The notes beneath the pieces were generated by a model. That model was given only the letters and a program-made list of their open reading frames with translations. It made no database searches and had not been told where the DNA came from. From Alphaproteobacteria bacterium (GTDB lineage: Bacteria > Pseudomonadota > Alphaproteobacteria > Acetobacterales > Acetobacteraceae): a stretch of DNA of 64,000 bases. The translations under genes and the position numbers were made by a program. The stretch covers positions 79,153-143,152 of the forward strand of contig JADZEB010000027.1 in the NCBI GenBank assembly GCA_020850755.1, in the 5' to 3' direction. Below are positions 1 to 8,294 of the stretch, one piece after another (within the stretch, counting starts at the first letter, position 1; each line of letters opens with the position of its first letter).

Positions 1-447
1 CAGGCGCCGCCCGGGATCGGCGATGCCGACGAGTTCCAGCAGCTCGGCCGCGCGCGCCCAGGCACGAGCGCGGGAAAGGCCGCGATGGCGCATCAGCGGT
101 TCCGCGATCTGCCGGCCCACGGTCAGCACCGGGTTGAGCGCGGTCATCGGGTCCTGGAAGATGATGCCGATCTCGCCCCCGCGCACGTCGCGCAGCTCGG
201 CTTCCGAGAGGCGCAACAGGTCGCGGCCGGCGAAGATCACCTCGCCCGCCTCGATCCGGCCCGGCGGGCGCGGGATGAGGCCGAGCATCGCCAGCACATG
301 CACGCTTTTCCCCGAGCCGCTCTCGCCCACCACGCCCAGCGTCTCGCCATCGGCAAGCGTGTAGGAGACGTCGTTGACGGCATGCACCGTGCCCCCGGGC
401 GTGTCGAAGCGGACGCGCAGCCCGCGCACATCCAGAAGCGCGCTCAT
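1..447 (-). CDS. Peptide/opine ABC transporter ATP-binding protein (DppD/OppD type), 3' end outside window
   Basis: The first 149 codons of an ABC ATPase are present and the C-terminus lies left of position 1. The translation opens MSALLDVRGLRVRFDTPGG and carries a Walker A motif GESGSGKS near residues 42-49. A Q-loop follows (FQDPMTALNP), which is characteristic of the nickel/peptide/opine importer ATPases. It should energise import through the two permeases encoded just upstream. Its ATG overlaps the TGA of the preceding permease by four bases (ATGA), so the two are probably translationally coupled. The signature motif and Walker B are not visible because of the truncation. Assignment to the family is firm; the substrate is not. 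Confidence 0.9.
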   Translation of the reverse strand, partial: MSALLDVRGLRVRFDTPGGTVHAVNDVSYTLADGETLGVVGESGSGKSVHVLAMLGLIPRPPGRIEAGEVIFAGRDLLRLSEAELRDVRGGEIGIIFQDPMTALNPVLTVGRQIAEPLMRHRGLSRARAWARAAELLELVGIADPGRRL

Positions 448-1295
448 CGCAGCTTCGGGTCGAAATAGTCGCGCAGCCAGTCGCCGAGCAGGTTCACGCT
501 CAAGACCGTCAGCATGATGGCGAGGCCCGGGAAGGCCGCGATCCACCAGGCCGAGGCCATGTAGGTGCGCCCTTCCGCCAGCATGCGCCCCCAGCTCGGC
601 CAGGGCGGCTGCACGCCGAGGCCGAGGAAGCTCAGCGCCGCTTCGAGGATGATCACGCGCGCCAGCTCCAGCGTCGCCACCACCAGCGCCGGTGTCATCA
701 CGTTGGGCAGGATGTGGCGGGTCATGATGCGCCAGGGGCTGGCGGCGATGGCGCGCGCCGACTGCACGAACTCGCGCTCGCGCAAGGCCAGCGTCTGGCC
801 GCGCACGATGCGCGCATAGCGCGTCCAGCTTGTCAGCGCCAGAACGATGATCAGGTTGCGCACGCTGGGCCCGAGCGCGGCGGCGACGATCAGCGCCAGC
901 AGCATCAGCGGGAAGGCAAGCTGGATGTCGACCAGCCGCATCAGGATGCGGTCGGTGATGCCGCCGCGGAAGCCGGCCAAAATGCCGAGCAGCACGCCCA
1001 CGAACCCGCCCAGCACCACGGCGGCGGCGCCGATCGCCAGCGTGAGCTGCCCGCCATAGAGGATGCGGCTCAGCATGTCGCGGCCGATATTGTCGGTGCC
1101 AAGCGGATGGGCGCCGATCGCGTCCCACGACAGGGTGGGCGGCATCAGGCGCGCGCGCAGATTGCTTTGCGTCGGCTCGGGCACCGGCAACAGCGGCGCC
1201 GCGGCGCAGAGCAGCACGAACAGCGCCACCAGCCCGGCGCCGATCATGCCCGCCTTGCTGGCGGCGAGCGCCCGGAAGAAGCCGCGCGCACCCAT
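444..1295 (-). CDS. ABC transporter permease, DppC/OppC type
   Basis: A 283-residue inner-membrane permease starting MGARGFFRALAASKAG. It has an N-terminal membrane segment, the OppC-type periplasmic region (HPLGTDNIGRDMLSRILYGG) and five further hydrophobic segments. The EAA loop that contacts the ATPase is EFVQSARAIAASPWRIMTRH. An upstream in-frame extension is ignored because the chosen ATG sits exactly in an ATGA overlap with the stop of the DppB-type gene, and the length matches the family. With its neighbours it forms an importer for peptides or opine-like amino-acid derivatives. Confidence 0.92.
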   Translation of the reverse strand: MGARGFFRALAASKAGMIGAGLVALFVLLCAAAPLLPVPEPTQSNLRARLMPPTLSWDAIGAHPLGTDNIGRDMLSRILYGGQLTLAIGAAAVVLGGFVGVLLGILAGFRGGITDRILMRLVDIQLAFPLMLLALIVAAALGPSVRNLIIVLALTSWTRYARIVRGQTLALREREFVQSARAIAASPWRIMTRHILPNVMTPALVVATLELARVIILEAALSFLGLGVQPPWPSWGRMLAEGRTYMASAWWIAAFPGLAIMLTVLSVNLLGDWLRDYFDPKLR

Positions 1296-2212
1296 CAGCG
1301 CAGCCGGATGCGCGGGTCGAGCACGCCGTAGAGCAGGTCGACCACGAAGTTGATGGAGACGAAGGTGATGGCGATCAGCATGATCCCGGCCTGCACCACC
1401 GGGAAGTCCTTGACCTCGATCGCCTGCACGATCACGCGCCCGACGCCGGGCCAAGCGAACACCGTCTCGGTGACCACCGACCCGCCCAGCAGCTCGCCCG
1501 CCAGGATGCCGACCATGGTCGCGACCGGGATCAGCGCGTTGCGCGCGATGTGCCAGACCACCACCGTGCGCGGCATCAGCCCCTTGGCGCGCGCGGTGCG
1601 GACATAATCCTCGCGCAGCACGTCGATGACCGAGGAGCGCAACAGCCGCGCGATCGAGGCGCTGGTGAAGGTGGCAAGCGTGACCGCCGGCAGCACCAGA
1701 TGGCGGAAGGAGCCGCCGCCGCCGGTGGGGAACCAGCCGAGATCGACGGCGAAGAACAGGATCAGCAGGAGCCCGAGCCAGAACACCGGCGTCGCCTGGC
1801 CCAGCAGCGCCAGCAGCATGACGAACACCTCGATCACGCCGCCGCGGTTCATCGCCGCGATCAGTCCTGCCCCGCCGCCGATGATCAGGCCGAGCGCGAT
1901 CGCCGAGCCGGCAAGCTGCAGGGTCGCCGGCATGCGCTCCAGCACCACCTCGAAGGCGGCGCGGTTGTGCTGGAAGGAGCGGCCGAAATCACCGCGCGCC
2001 GCGTCCCACAGGAAATCGACATACTGCGTGAAAAGCGGCCGGTCGATGCCGAGTTCGGCGCGGAAGCTGGCAAGCTGCTCGGGCGTGGCGCCCACCGGCA
2101 GCATCAGGATCGCCGGATCGCCGAGCAGCCGCGTGACGACGAACACGATCGTCACCACGCCCAGCACGGCGAGCGCGGATTCGCCGAAGCGCCCGGCGAG
2201 AAAGCGGCTCAT
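1295..2212 (-). CDS. ABC transporter permease, DppB/OppB type
   Basis: A 305-residue permease starting MSRFLAGRFGESALAVLGVV. It has the DppB N-terminal domain (LGDPAILMLPVGATPEQL, then a segment ending in GDFGRSF) and six hydrophobic segments. The EAA motif is DYVRTARAKGLMPRTVVVWH and the C-terminus is the typical LLYGVLDPRIRLR. Its ATG overlaps the stop of the opine-dehydrogenase gene by four bases, and its own stop overlaps the next permease start. Three consecutive ATGA junctions suggest fixed stoichiometry across this operon. No substrate-binding protein gene is visible in the window; it could lie beyond the left edge. Confidence 0.92.
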   Translation of the reverse strand: MSRFLAGRFGESALAVLGVVTIVFVVTRLLGDPAILMLPVGATPEQLASFRAELGIDRPLFTQYVDFLWDAARGDFGRSFQHNRAAFEVVLERMPATLQLAGSAIALGLIIGGGAGLIAAMNRGGVIEVFVMLLALLGQATPVFWLGLLLILFFAVDLGWFPTGGGGSFRHLVLPAVTLATFTSASIARLLRSSVIDVLREDYVRTARAKGLMPRTVVVWHIARNALIPVATMVGILAGELLGGSVVTETVFAWPGVGRVIVQAIEVKDFPVVQAGIMLIAITFVSINFVVDLLYGVLDPRIRLR

Positions 2213-3303
2213 GGCGCGCCCGATCCGCGCGCGGCGAAGCCCTCGCGCGCCAGCGCGTGCAGGGCGGCGGCGGACAGGCCACCGAGGCCGAGCGGCGGCA
2301 ACAGGTCGTTCTCGGCGGCGAAGTCGCGGCCATAGAGTGCGCTGAACAGCGCCACCCCCGCCTCGTGCAGCGGCACGGGCACGGCGGCCGCGCGCGCGAG
2401 CGCCACCAGCGGCACGAGGCCGAAGGGCACATCCTCGGTGACGTAGCGATGATCGAGCCGCGCGGGGCCGTCCGGACCGCCGCGGCGCGCGTGAAGGGTG
2501 CGCGCCATCTCGGCCACGCTGCCATCGGGCAGGTCGAAGGAGGCGCGCATATGCTCGTGCACGGTGCGCACCGAAAGCCCGTAGGCGGCCGCCACCGCCA
2601 GCCGCTCTCGGTCCAGAGCCTCGATCAGCCGGCCCACCGATTGCGTGATGCAATCGTAGTTGCCCCAGCGCTCGCCCTTCTCCATGCGCGTGAGGTTGCA
2701 TAGCGCATTGGCCATGTGCGAGGGCGGGTTGAGGTTGGAGAGCGCGATCACCATCAGGTCGTCGCGCGCGCGGAAGCGATCGCCGAACAGGGCGCGGCTG
2801 GTGGCAAGCGCCGCCGCCGCATCGCGCGCTGGAATGGCGGCGATGTCGATCACCCGGCGCAGCGTGGCGATGGCAACGCCGTCGGGCGGGTTGCGCCGGC
2901 CGGTGACCACCGTTGTCGCCCAGGCGATGACCGGGCAGGCGACGCCGCGCCCGGCCAACAGGCGCGAGAGATAAAGCGCGCTGAAGGAGTAGTGCGAGCT
3001 GATGATCACGCTCTGCCCTGCGACCAGGTGCGGTGCGGCGGCGTCGATCACGGCGCGGTGGCCATTCGCCGGCACCGCGACCAGCACCGCATCGGCCCCC
3101 GCCATGGCCGCCCCGGCACTGTCGGCGCGTTCGGGGGCGAAGCTGCCGGCGATCGCGCCCTCGGCGCGCAGCGGCCGGCCCTCGGCGAGGAAGGCCGTGC
3201 CCGCGCCCGAGGGCGACCACAGGCGCACGCGATGCCCGCCCGCGAGCAGCGCCGCCGCGCTGCCGAGCCCGATCGCGCCCGCGCCCAGGATCGCAACCAG
3301 CAT
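2209..3303 (-). CDS. NAD(P)-dependent opine dehydrogenase family protein
   Basis: A 364-residue protein with an N-terminal Rossmann fold (GAGAIGLGSAAALLAGGHRV, residues 7-26) and a C-terminal octopine/nopaline dehydrogenase domain. The NPxxH element (SNLNPPSHMANAL) provides the histidine expected to be catalytic in this family. RYVTEDVPFGLVPL near residue 290 is a family hallmark. Opine dehydrogenases reversibly join or oxidatively split N-(carboxyalkyl) amino acids. It lies 34 bp downstream of a creatinase-like hydrolase gene and overlaps the importer genes, which favours a catabolic role on an imported substrate. The PanE-like N-terminus could mislead annotation toward ketopantoate reductase; the C-terminal half argues against that. 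Confidence 0.85.
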   Translation of the reverse strand: MLVAILGAGAIGLGSAAALLAGGHRVRLWSPSGAGTAFLAEGRPLRAEGAIAGSFAPERADSAGAAMAGADAVLVAVPANGHRAVIDAAAPHLVAGQSVIISSHYSFSALYLSRLLAGRGVACPVIAWATTVVTGRRNPPDGVAIATLRRVIDIAAIPARDAAAALATSRALFGDRFRARDDLMVIALSNLNPPSHMANALCNLTRMEKGERWGNYDCITQSVGRLIEALDRERLAVAAAYGLSVRTVHEHMRASFDLPDGSVAEMARTLHARRGGPDGPARLDHRYVTEDVPFGLVPLVALARAAAVPVPLHEAGVALFSALYGRDFAAENDLLPPLGLGGLSAAALHALAREGFAARGSGAP

Positions 3304-3337
3304 CGCCCCGCCTCCCGTGCCCTGTGCCTCCCGGTCC

Positions 3338-4534
3338 TCAGACCTCGATGTAGCCGCGATCGGTGGTGGTGAGGAACTCGAAGCCCGTATCGGTGATCAG
3401 CACGGTATCCGAATGTTGCAACCCGCCCCATTCCGGCAGGCGCAGATTGGGCTCGAAGGACAGCATCATGCCCGGCTCAAGCACGAGGTCGGAGTGCGGG
3501 TCGATGGAAAGATGCTCGTGCGCGCCGATGCCGATGCCGTGCCCGATGCGCCCCGGCACGTTCCGCGCATAGCCGAGATCGATATAGTTCTGCTTCGCCG
3601 CGAGGTAGAGATCCTTCACCGCCGTGCCCGGGCGCATCATGTCCTGGATGCGCGCGCGGATGGTCAGCACCGCCTCGTAGGCGCGGCGACGCTCCGCATC
3701 GAGCGGGCCGAAGGCGACCGAGCGCTCGTTCTCGGCATGCAGGCCGTTGCAGACCGACCAGATCAGGATCAGCACGATCTCCCCCCGCGCAGGCTTGCGC
3801 GCGGTCGGGTTGTCGCAGTTGATCGAGACGCGGTCGCCGGCCAGCGCCCAGCAGGCAAGCCCGTTGTGGAAGCCGCCCTCCAGGCTGCCGAAATCGCACA
3901 CTTCGATATCCGGGAACTGCTCGGCCCACATCCGGTTCATCGCCGCCATGGCGGCCAGCGAGATGTCGCGCTCGGAGGCGCCGGTGCGCAGCGTCTCGAT
4001 CGCCACTTCCATGCCGCGATCGGCCATGCGCGCGGCGATGCGGGTGTTCTCGATCTCGATCGGCTCCTTCACATGGCGGGCATGCTCCACCATGTCGGAG
4101 ATGTTGGCGAAGCGCGCCTTGGGGAACTGCTTCTCGAACTGGCGCATGCGCGCGATCGACAGGAAATCCTCCTCGATGCCGATCACGCCGTTCAGCACGC
4201 CGCGCTCGCGCAGTATTTCCTCAAGCGCGGCGAGCCAGTTCGGCCCCATGGTCTGCTTGGTCGACCAGGCGCCGTAGAGGCGGATGTCGCGCACCCAGGC
4301 CGAGGCGCGGGCATGATCGTCGCGCAGCGCATGGACCAGCACCGCCGGCGCGCCCTCGGCCGGCAGGATCGCCACCACCGGATGGCTGTAGATGATCGGG
4401 TTGAAGCCCGAGAGGTAGAAGCTGTTCTCGGGCTTGAGGCAGATCATCGCATCGATGCCGCGCCGCTTGAGCCCGGCCTGCAGGCGCGCGATCCGCGCCG
4501 CACCGGGTTGCGCATTGTCGGGCTGGCTGGACAT
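3338..4534 (-). CDS. Creatinase/M24-fold hydrolase lacking canonical metal ligands
   Basis: A 398-residue protein starting MSSQPDNAQPGAARIARLQ, with AGGGAG-type Shine-Dalgarno upstream. Length and C-terminal pattern (VLEPGMMLSFEPNLRLPE) match the pita-bread creatinase/aminopeptidase P fold. Against metal-dependent members, three of five ligands are replaced (Leu257, Glu268 and Ser375 at the Asp, Asp and Glu positions), while His332 and Glu361 remain. The stretch NPTARKPARGEI aligns with the creatinase active-site region, but the creatinase catalytic His appears to be Asp241. It is therefore neither an obvious prolidase nor an obvious creatinase; ectoine-hydrolase-like enzymes are another possibility. 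It is the first gene of the opine/peptide operon. Confidence 0.8.
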   Translation of the reverse strand: MSSQPDNAQPGAARIARLQAGLKRRGIDAMICLKPENSFYLSGFNPIIYSHPVVAILPAEGAPAVLVHALRDDHARASAWVRDIRLYGAWSTKQTMGPNWLAALEEILRERGVLNGVIGIEEDFLSIARMRQFEKQFPKARFANISDMVEHARHVKEPIEIENTRIAARMADRGMEVAIETLRTGASERDISLAAMAAMNRMWAEQFPDIEVCDFGSLEGGFHNGLACWALAGDRVSINCDNPTARKPARGEIVLILIWSVCNGLHAENERSVAFGPLDAERRRAYEAVLTIRARIQDMMRPGTAVKDLYLAAKQNYIDLGYARNVPGRIGHGIGIGAHEHLSIDPHSDLVLEPGMMLSFEPNLRLPEWGGLQHSDTVLITDTGFEFLTTTDRGYIEV

Positions 4535-4649
4535 GGCGTTCGCTCCCTGCGCGCGGCACGCGCCGGCGCGTCTGCTGCGAGAATTGGCGGCGGGATTCTT
4601 GGCACAGCCGCGCCAGGGCCAGAAGCCGTTTTTTCGCCGCGCGCGCCGA

Positions 4650-6140
4650 TCAGCGTCCGAACATCCAGCCGGCCAGCGGATAGGCAAGGGCCATGATCGC
4701 CGCGCTGGCGAGGAGGTTGAGCAGGAAGCCCGCGCGCGCCATCTCGGCCACGCTCAGGCGCTCGCTCGCGAACACGATCGCGTTGGGCGGCGTTGCCACC
4801 GGCAGCATGAAGGCGCAGGAGGCGGCGAGCGTGATCGGCACCACCAGCGCCAGCGGATCAAGCCCGATGCCGGCCGCGATCGCCGCGCCGATCGGGATGA
4901 AGGTCGCGGCACTGGCGGTGTTGCTGGTGATCTCGGTGAGGAAGATCATCATCACGGTCGCCCCCGCCACCACCACGAGCACGGGCCAGGCCGAGAGCCC
5001 GCCCATCACCTCGCCGAGCCAGGCGGCGAGCCCGGAGGCGCCGATCGCGCCGGCAAGCGACAGCCCGCCGCCGAACAGGATCAGGACACCCCAGGGCATC
5101 GATTTGAGGTCGTCCCACGCCAGCAGCCGCCCGCCCGAGGCCGCGCCCGACGGCAGGATGAACAGCGCCAGCGCCCCGGCAATGGCGATCACGGTGTCGT
5201 CGATCGCCGGCACCTGGCCGGCATAGAGCGGTCGCGTCACCCACGCCCCGGCGGTCAGGCCGAAGATGGCGGCGACACGCCATTCGGCCGTCGCAACCGG
5301 GCCGAGTGCGGCGAGCTCCCCGGCCACCAGCGCCGCTCCGTCGCCGCCGCCATCGGCGCGCGCGACCGGATGCAGGCGGACCAGCAACTGCCAGGTCGCC
5401 GCCAGCAGCACGGCCACCAGCGGCACGCCGAGCACCATCCATTGGGCGAAACCGATGCTTACCCCGTGCTCGCGCACCATATAGGCGGCCAGCAGCGCGT
5501 TGGGCGGCGTGCCGATCAGCGTGCCGAGCCCGCCGATGCTGGCACCATAGGCCACCGCCAGCATCAAGGCGACGCCGAGGTTGCGCCGCGAACGCTCGTC
5601 CGCGAGGCCGGGGCCGAGCAGCGACAGCACCGACAGCGCCACCGGCAGCATCATGATCGCGGTCGCGGAATTGCTGATCCACATGCTGAGCAGCGCGGTG
5701 GCGAGCAGGAACCCGCCCACCAGCCCGCGTGGCGCCGTGCCGGTGCGCGCGATCACATGCAGCCCGATCCGCTTGTGCAGGTTCCAGCGCTGCATGCCGG
5801 TGCCGATGACGAATCCGCCCAGGAACAGGAAGATCACCGGATCGGCATAGGGTGCCGCGGCCCGCACGCTCGGGGCGATGCCGAGGAGAGGGAACAGGAT
5901 GATCGGAACGAGAGCGGTGGCGGCAAGCGGCAGCGCCTCGGTGATCCACCAGGCGGCCATCAGCAGCGCGACGCCGGCGACACGCCAGGCCGCGGGCGGC
6001 ATCTCTGCCGGCGGCGGCAAAGCGAGGGTCGCGCCCAGCGCGAGCACACCCAGCACTATGCCGAAGCCGCGTCCGCTTTCGCGGCCCTTTATCTCCTGCT
6101 CCGCTATCGCTTCCTCCCGCCACGCCGGAAGACCAGCCAT
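4650..6140 (-). CDS. SLC13/DASS family anion symporter (dicarboxylate or sulfate)
   Basis: A 496-residue integral membrane protein with about a dozen hydrophobic segments. It has the paired SNT-type signatures of divalent-anion:sodium symporters: SNSATAIMMLPVALSV in the first half and SNTASAATFIPIG in the second. GTLIGTPPNALLAAYM and PVATPPNAIVFASERL are the matching pore hairpins. The start was placed at MAGLPAWREEAIAEQE because further upstream codons lack hydrophobic or conserved character; no strong Shine-Dalgarno is visible, so the start is uncertain. It should import C4 dicarboxylates or a related anion with sodium. It is transcribed away from tctB and toward the M24 gene, from which it is separated by 115 bp. 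Confidence 0.88.
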   Translation of the reverse strand: MAGLPAWREEAIAEQEIKGRESGRGFGIVLGVLALGATLALPPPAEMPPAAWRVAGVALLMAAWWITEALPLAATALVPIILFPLLGIAPSVRAAAPYADPVIFLFLGGFVIGTGMQRWNLHKRIGLHVIARTGTAPRGLVGGFLLATALLSMWISNSATAIMMLPVALSVLSLLGPGLADERSRRNLGVALMLAVAYGASIGGLGTLIGTPPNALLAAYMVREHGVSIGFAQWMVLGVPLVAVLLAATWQLLVRLHPVARADGGGDGAALVAGELAALGPVATAEWRVAAIFGLTAGAWVTRPLYAGQVPAIDDTVIAIAGALALFILPSGAASGGRLLAWDDLKSMPWGVLILFGGGLSLAGAIGASGLAAWLGEVMGGLSAWPVLVVVAGATVMMIFLTEITSNTASAATFIPIGAAIAAGIGLDPLALVVPITLAASCAFMLPVATPPNAIVFASERLSVAEMARAGFLLNLLASAAIMALAYPLAGWMFGR

Positions 6141-6321
6141 GACAAGTGTGCCGGGACGCGCCCTTTTGCGCGCAAGGCCGCCCGGAGCCTCCCGCAGGCA
6201 CACATCGTCCGTCAACCCGCGATGGCCGCCACGCCCGCACCCGCGGGCTCCCCGCGCCCCGCGCACCGTGCTATCTAGCGCCTCCCGCCCATCCAGTCGG
6301 AGCCGAGCCCGGACCATCACC

Positions 6322-6768
6322 ATGCTGCTCAACCGCAATTTCCTCGGCGGCCTGTTGTTCATCGCCCTCGGCCTGGCGACGATCGCCGTTGCGCGCGGCT
6401 ACCCGATGGGCAGTGCCATGCGCATGGGGCCGGGCTACTTCCCGCAGATGATCGGCGCGGGCATCGCCATCCTCGGCCTCGCGCTTGCCGTGCAGGGGGC
6501 GCTTGCCCACGCTGCCGCCGAGGAGCGCGTCGCCGGCATCGCCTTCCGCCCGATCACTGCGGTGATGGCCGCGATCGCCGCCTTCGCCTGGCTGATCGAG
6601 GGCTGGGGGCTGCTGGCCGCCGTCACCGCGCTGATCGTGCTCGCCCGCCTTTCGCGCAGCGAGGGCAGCACGCTCGAATTGCTGCTGTCCGTGCTCGCGC
6701 TGAACGCCATCGCCATGCTGGTCTTCGTCACCGGCCTGAACATGACGTTGCGCGTGGGCCCCTGGTGA
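6322..6768 (+). CDS. tctB: Tripartite tricarboxylate transporter small membrane subunit TctB
   Basis: A 148-residue protein with four hydrophobic segments. The TctB pattern is visible: an N-terminal segment, then GSAMRMGPGYFPQMIGAGIAI, and a final segment ending NMTLRVGPW. TctB is the small membrane subunit of TTT-family secondary carriers, which use a Bug/TctC periplasmic receptor. Its stop overlaps the tctA start (TGATG), so the two are coupled. No receptor gene is adjacent on this strand; the nearest is at 9978-10979 on the opposite strand. It starts 182 bp from the divergently transcribed DASS gene. Confidence 0.93.
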   Translation: MLLNRNFLGGLLFIALGLATIAVARGYPMGSAMRMGPGYFPQMIGAGIAILGLALAVQGALAHAAAEERVAGIAFRPITAVMAAIAAFAWLIEGWGLLAAVTALIVLARLSRSEGSTLELLLSVLALNAIAMLVFVTGLNMTLRVGPW

Positions 6769-8276
6769 TGGATCTGTTCGCCAACCTTGCGCTCGGCTTC
6801 GGCGTCGCCTTCTCGCTCGACAACCTGCTCTACTGCCTGGTGGGCGTGACGCTCGGCACCATGATCGGCATCCTGCCCGGCATCGGGCCGATCGTGACGA
6901 TCTCGGTCCTGCTGCCGCTGACCTACGGCCTCACGCCGGCGGGTGCCCTGATCATGCTCGCCGGCATCTATTACGGCGCGCAGTATGGCGGCTCGACCAC
7001 CGCGATCCTGGTCAACATGCCGGGCGAGGCATCGTCCGTCGTCACCTGCATCGACGGCTACAGGATGGCGCGCCAGGGCCGCGCCGGACCGGCGCTGGCG
7101 ATCGCCGCCATCGGCTCGCTCGTCGCGGGCGTGATCGGCACGCTGCTGCTGGCGATCCTCGGGCCGCAGCTCGCCGAATTCGCGCTCAGCTTCTCCGCGC
7201 CCGAATATTTCGCGCTGGCGCTGATGGCGATGGTGGGCGCCTCGGCGCTGGTGCGCGGCTCGGCGATCAAGGGCGGGCTGATGGCGCTGACCGGCATCCT
7301 GATCGGGCTGGTGGGAATCGATGTCAGCTCGGGCGTGCCGCGCTTCACCTTCGGCTTCCAGCCCCTGATGGAAGGTATCGACTTCGCCATCGTGGCGATG
7401 GGGCTGTTCGCCATAGCCGAGATCCTCTCGCTGCTGGAGAAGGCGGAGGGCCGGTCAGTCACCGAGATCGAGGTCAAGGGCGTAATGCCCTCGGGCGCGG
7501 ATCTGCGTGCCTCCACCGCGCCGATCCTGCGCGGCACGGCGGTGGGGTCGTTCTTCGGCGTGCTGCCGGGCGCGGGCGCGGCCACCTCGGCCTTCGCCGC
7601 CTACATGCTGGAGAAGCGCTTCGGCCGCGCCGGCGAGCGGCTTGGCACCGGCGCGATCGAGGGCGTGGCGGCACCGGAATCGGCCAACAACGCCGCCGCC
7701 CAGACCGCCTTCATCCCGACGCTGACGCTCGGCGTGCCCGGCAGCGGCACCATGGCGCTGATGATGGGCGCGATGATGATCCATGGCATCCAGCCGGGGC
7801 CGCAGGTGATGAGCCGCTATCCCGAGCTGTTCTGGGGCCTTGCCGTCAGCATGCTGGTCGGCAACGTGATGCTGGTGGTGCTGAACCTGCCGCTGATCCG
7901 CTTCTGGGTGATGCTGCTGCGCGTGCCCTATCGCGTGCTCTATCCGGCGATCCTGGTGTTCTCCTGCGTCGGCATCTACAGCCTGAACCGCAGCGTGGTC
8001 GATGTCGGGCTGGCGGCGATGTTCGGGCTGGTGGGCTATGCCTTCATCAAGCTCGAGTTCGAGCCGGCTCCGCTCGTGCTCGGGCTCGTGCTCGGACCGA
8101 TGCTCGAGGAGAATTTCCGCCGCGCGCTGGTGATCTCGCACGGCGATCCGACGATCCTGTTCACCCGCCCGATCAGCGCCGCCTTCATGGCGCTGACGGC
8201 GCTGATGCTGGTCGTGATGCTTCTGCCCGCGGTACAGCGGGGCAAGAGGGCGGCGATCCAGGACGACGCGACCTGA
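6768..8276 (+). CDS. tctA: Tripartite tricarboxylate transporter large permease TctA
   Basis: A 502-residue, roughly twelve-segment permease. Diagnostic TctA motifs are GTMIGILPGIGPIVTISVLL, GGSTTAILVNMPGE, GVAAPESANNAAAQTAFIPT and LGVPGSGTMALMMGAMMIHG. A GTG three bases earlier (6765) could also start translation; the ATG that overlaps the tctB stop was preferred. It forms the transport pore with TctB and imports a carboxylate presented by a Bug receptor. An alpha/beta hydrolase gene follows 18 bp downstream and is likely co-transcribed. Confidence 0.95.
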   Translation: MDLFANLALGFGVAFSLDNLLYCLVGVTLGTMIGILPGIGPIVTISVLLPLTYGLTPAGALIMLAGIYYGAQYGGSTTAILVNMPGEASSVVTCIDGYRMARQGRAGPALAIAAIGSLVAGVIGTLLLAILGPQLAEFALSFSAPEYFALALMAMVGASALVRGSAIKGGLMALTGILIGLVGIDVSSGVPRFTFGFQPLMEGIDFAIVAMGLFAIAEILSLLEKAEGRSVTEIEVKGVMPSGADLRASTAPILRGTAVGSFFGVLPGAGAATSAFAAYMLEKRFGRAGERLGTGAIEGVAAPESANNAAAQTAFIPTLTLGVPGSGTMALMMGAMMIHGIQPGPQVMSRYPELFWGLAVSMLVGNVMLVVLNLPLIRFWVMLLRVPYRVLYPAILVFSCVGIYSLNRSVVDVGLAAMFGLVGYAFIKLEFEPAPLVLGLVLGPMLEENFRRALVISHGDPTILFTRPISAAFMALTALMLVVMLLPAVQRGKRAAIQDDAT

Positions 8277-8294
8277 ACCGACGGAGAGCGAAAG

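Noticed and set aside
3338..4534. Annotation as a metal-dependent Xaa-Pro aminopeptidase
   Set aside because: Three of five metal ligands are replaced in manual alignment, so only the fold assignment is kept.
4434..6278. A 614-codon open frame on the plus strand across the DASS transporter gene
   Set aside because: It is antisense to a gene with clear membrane motifs, and its product is a His/Arg/Gly-rich string typical of complementary reading in GC-rich DNA.
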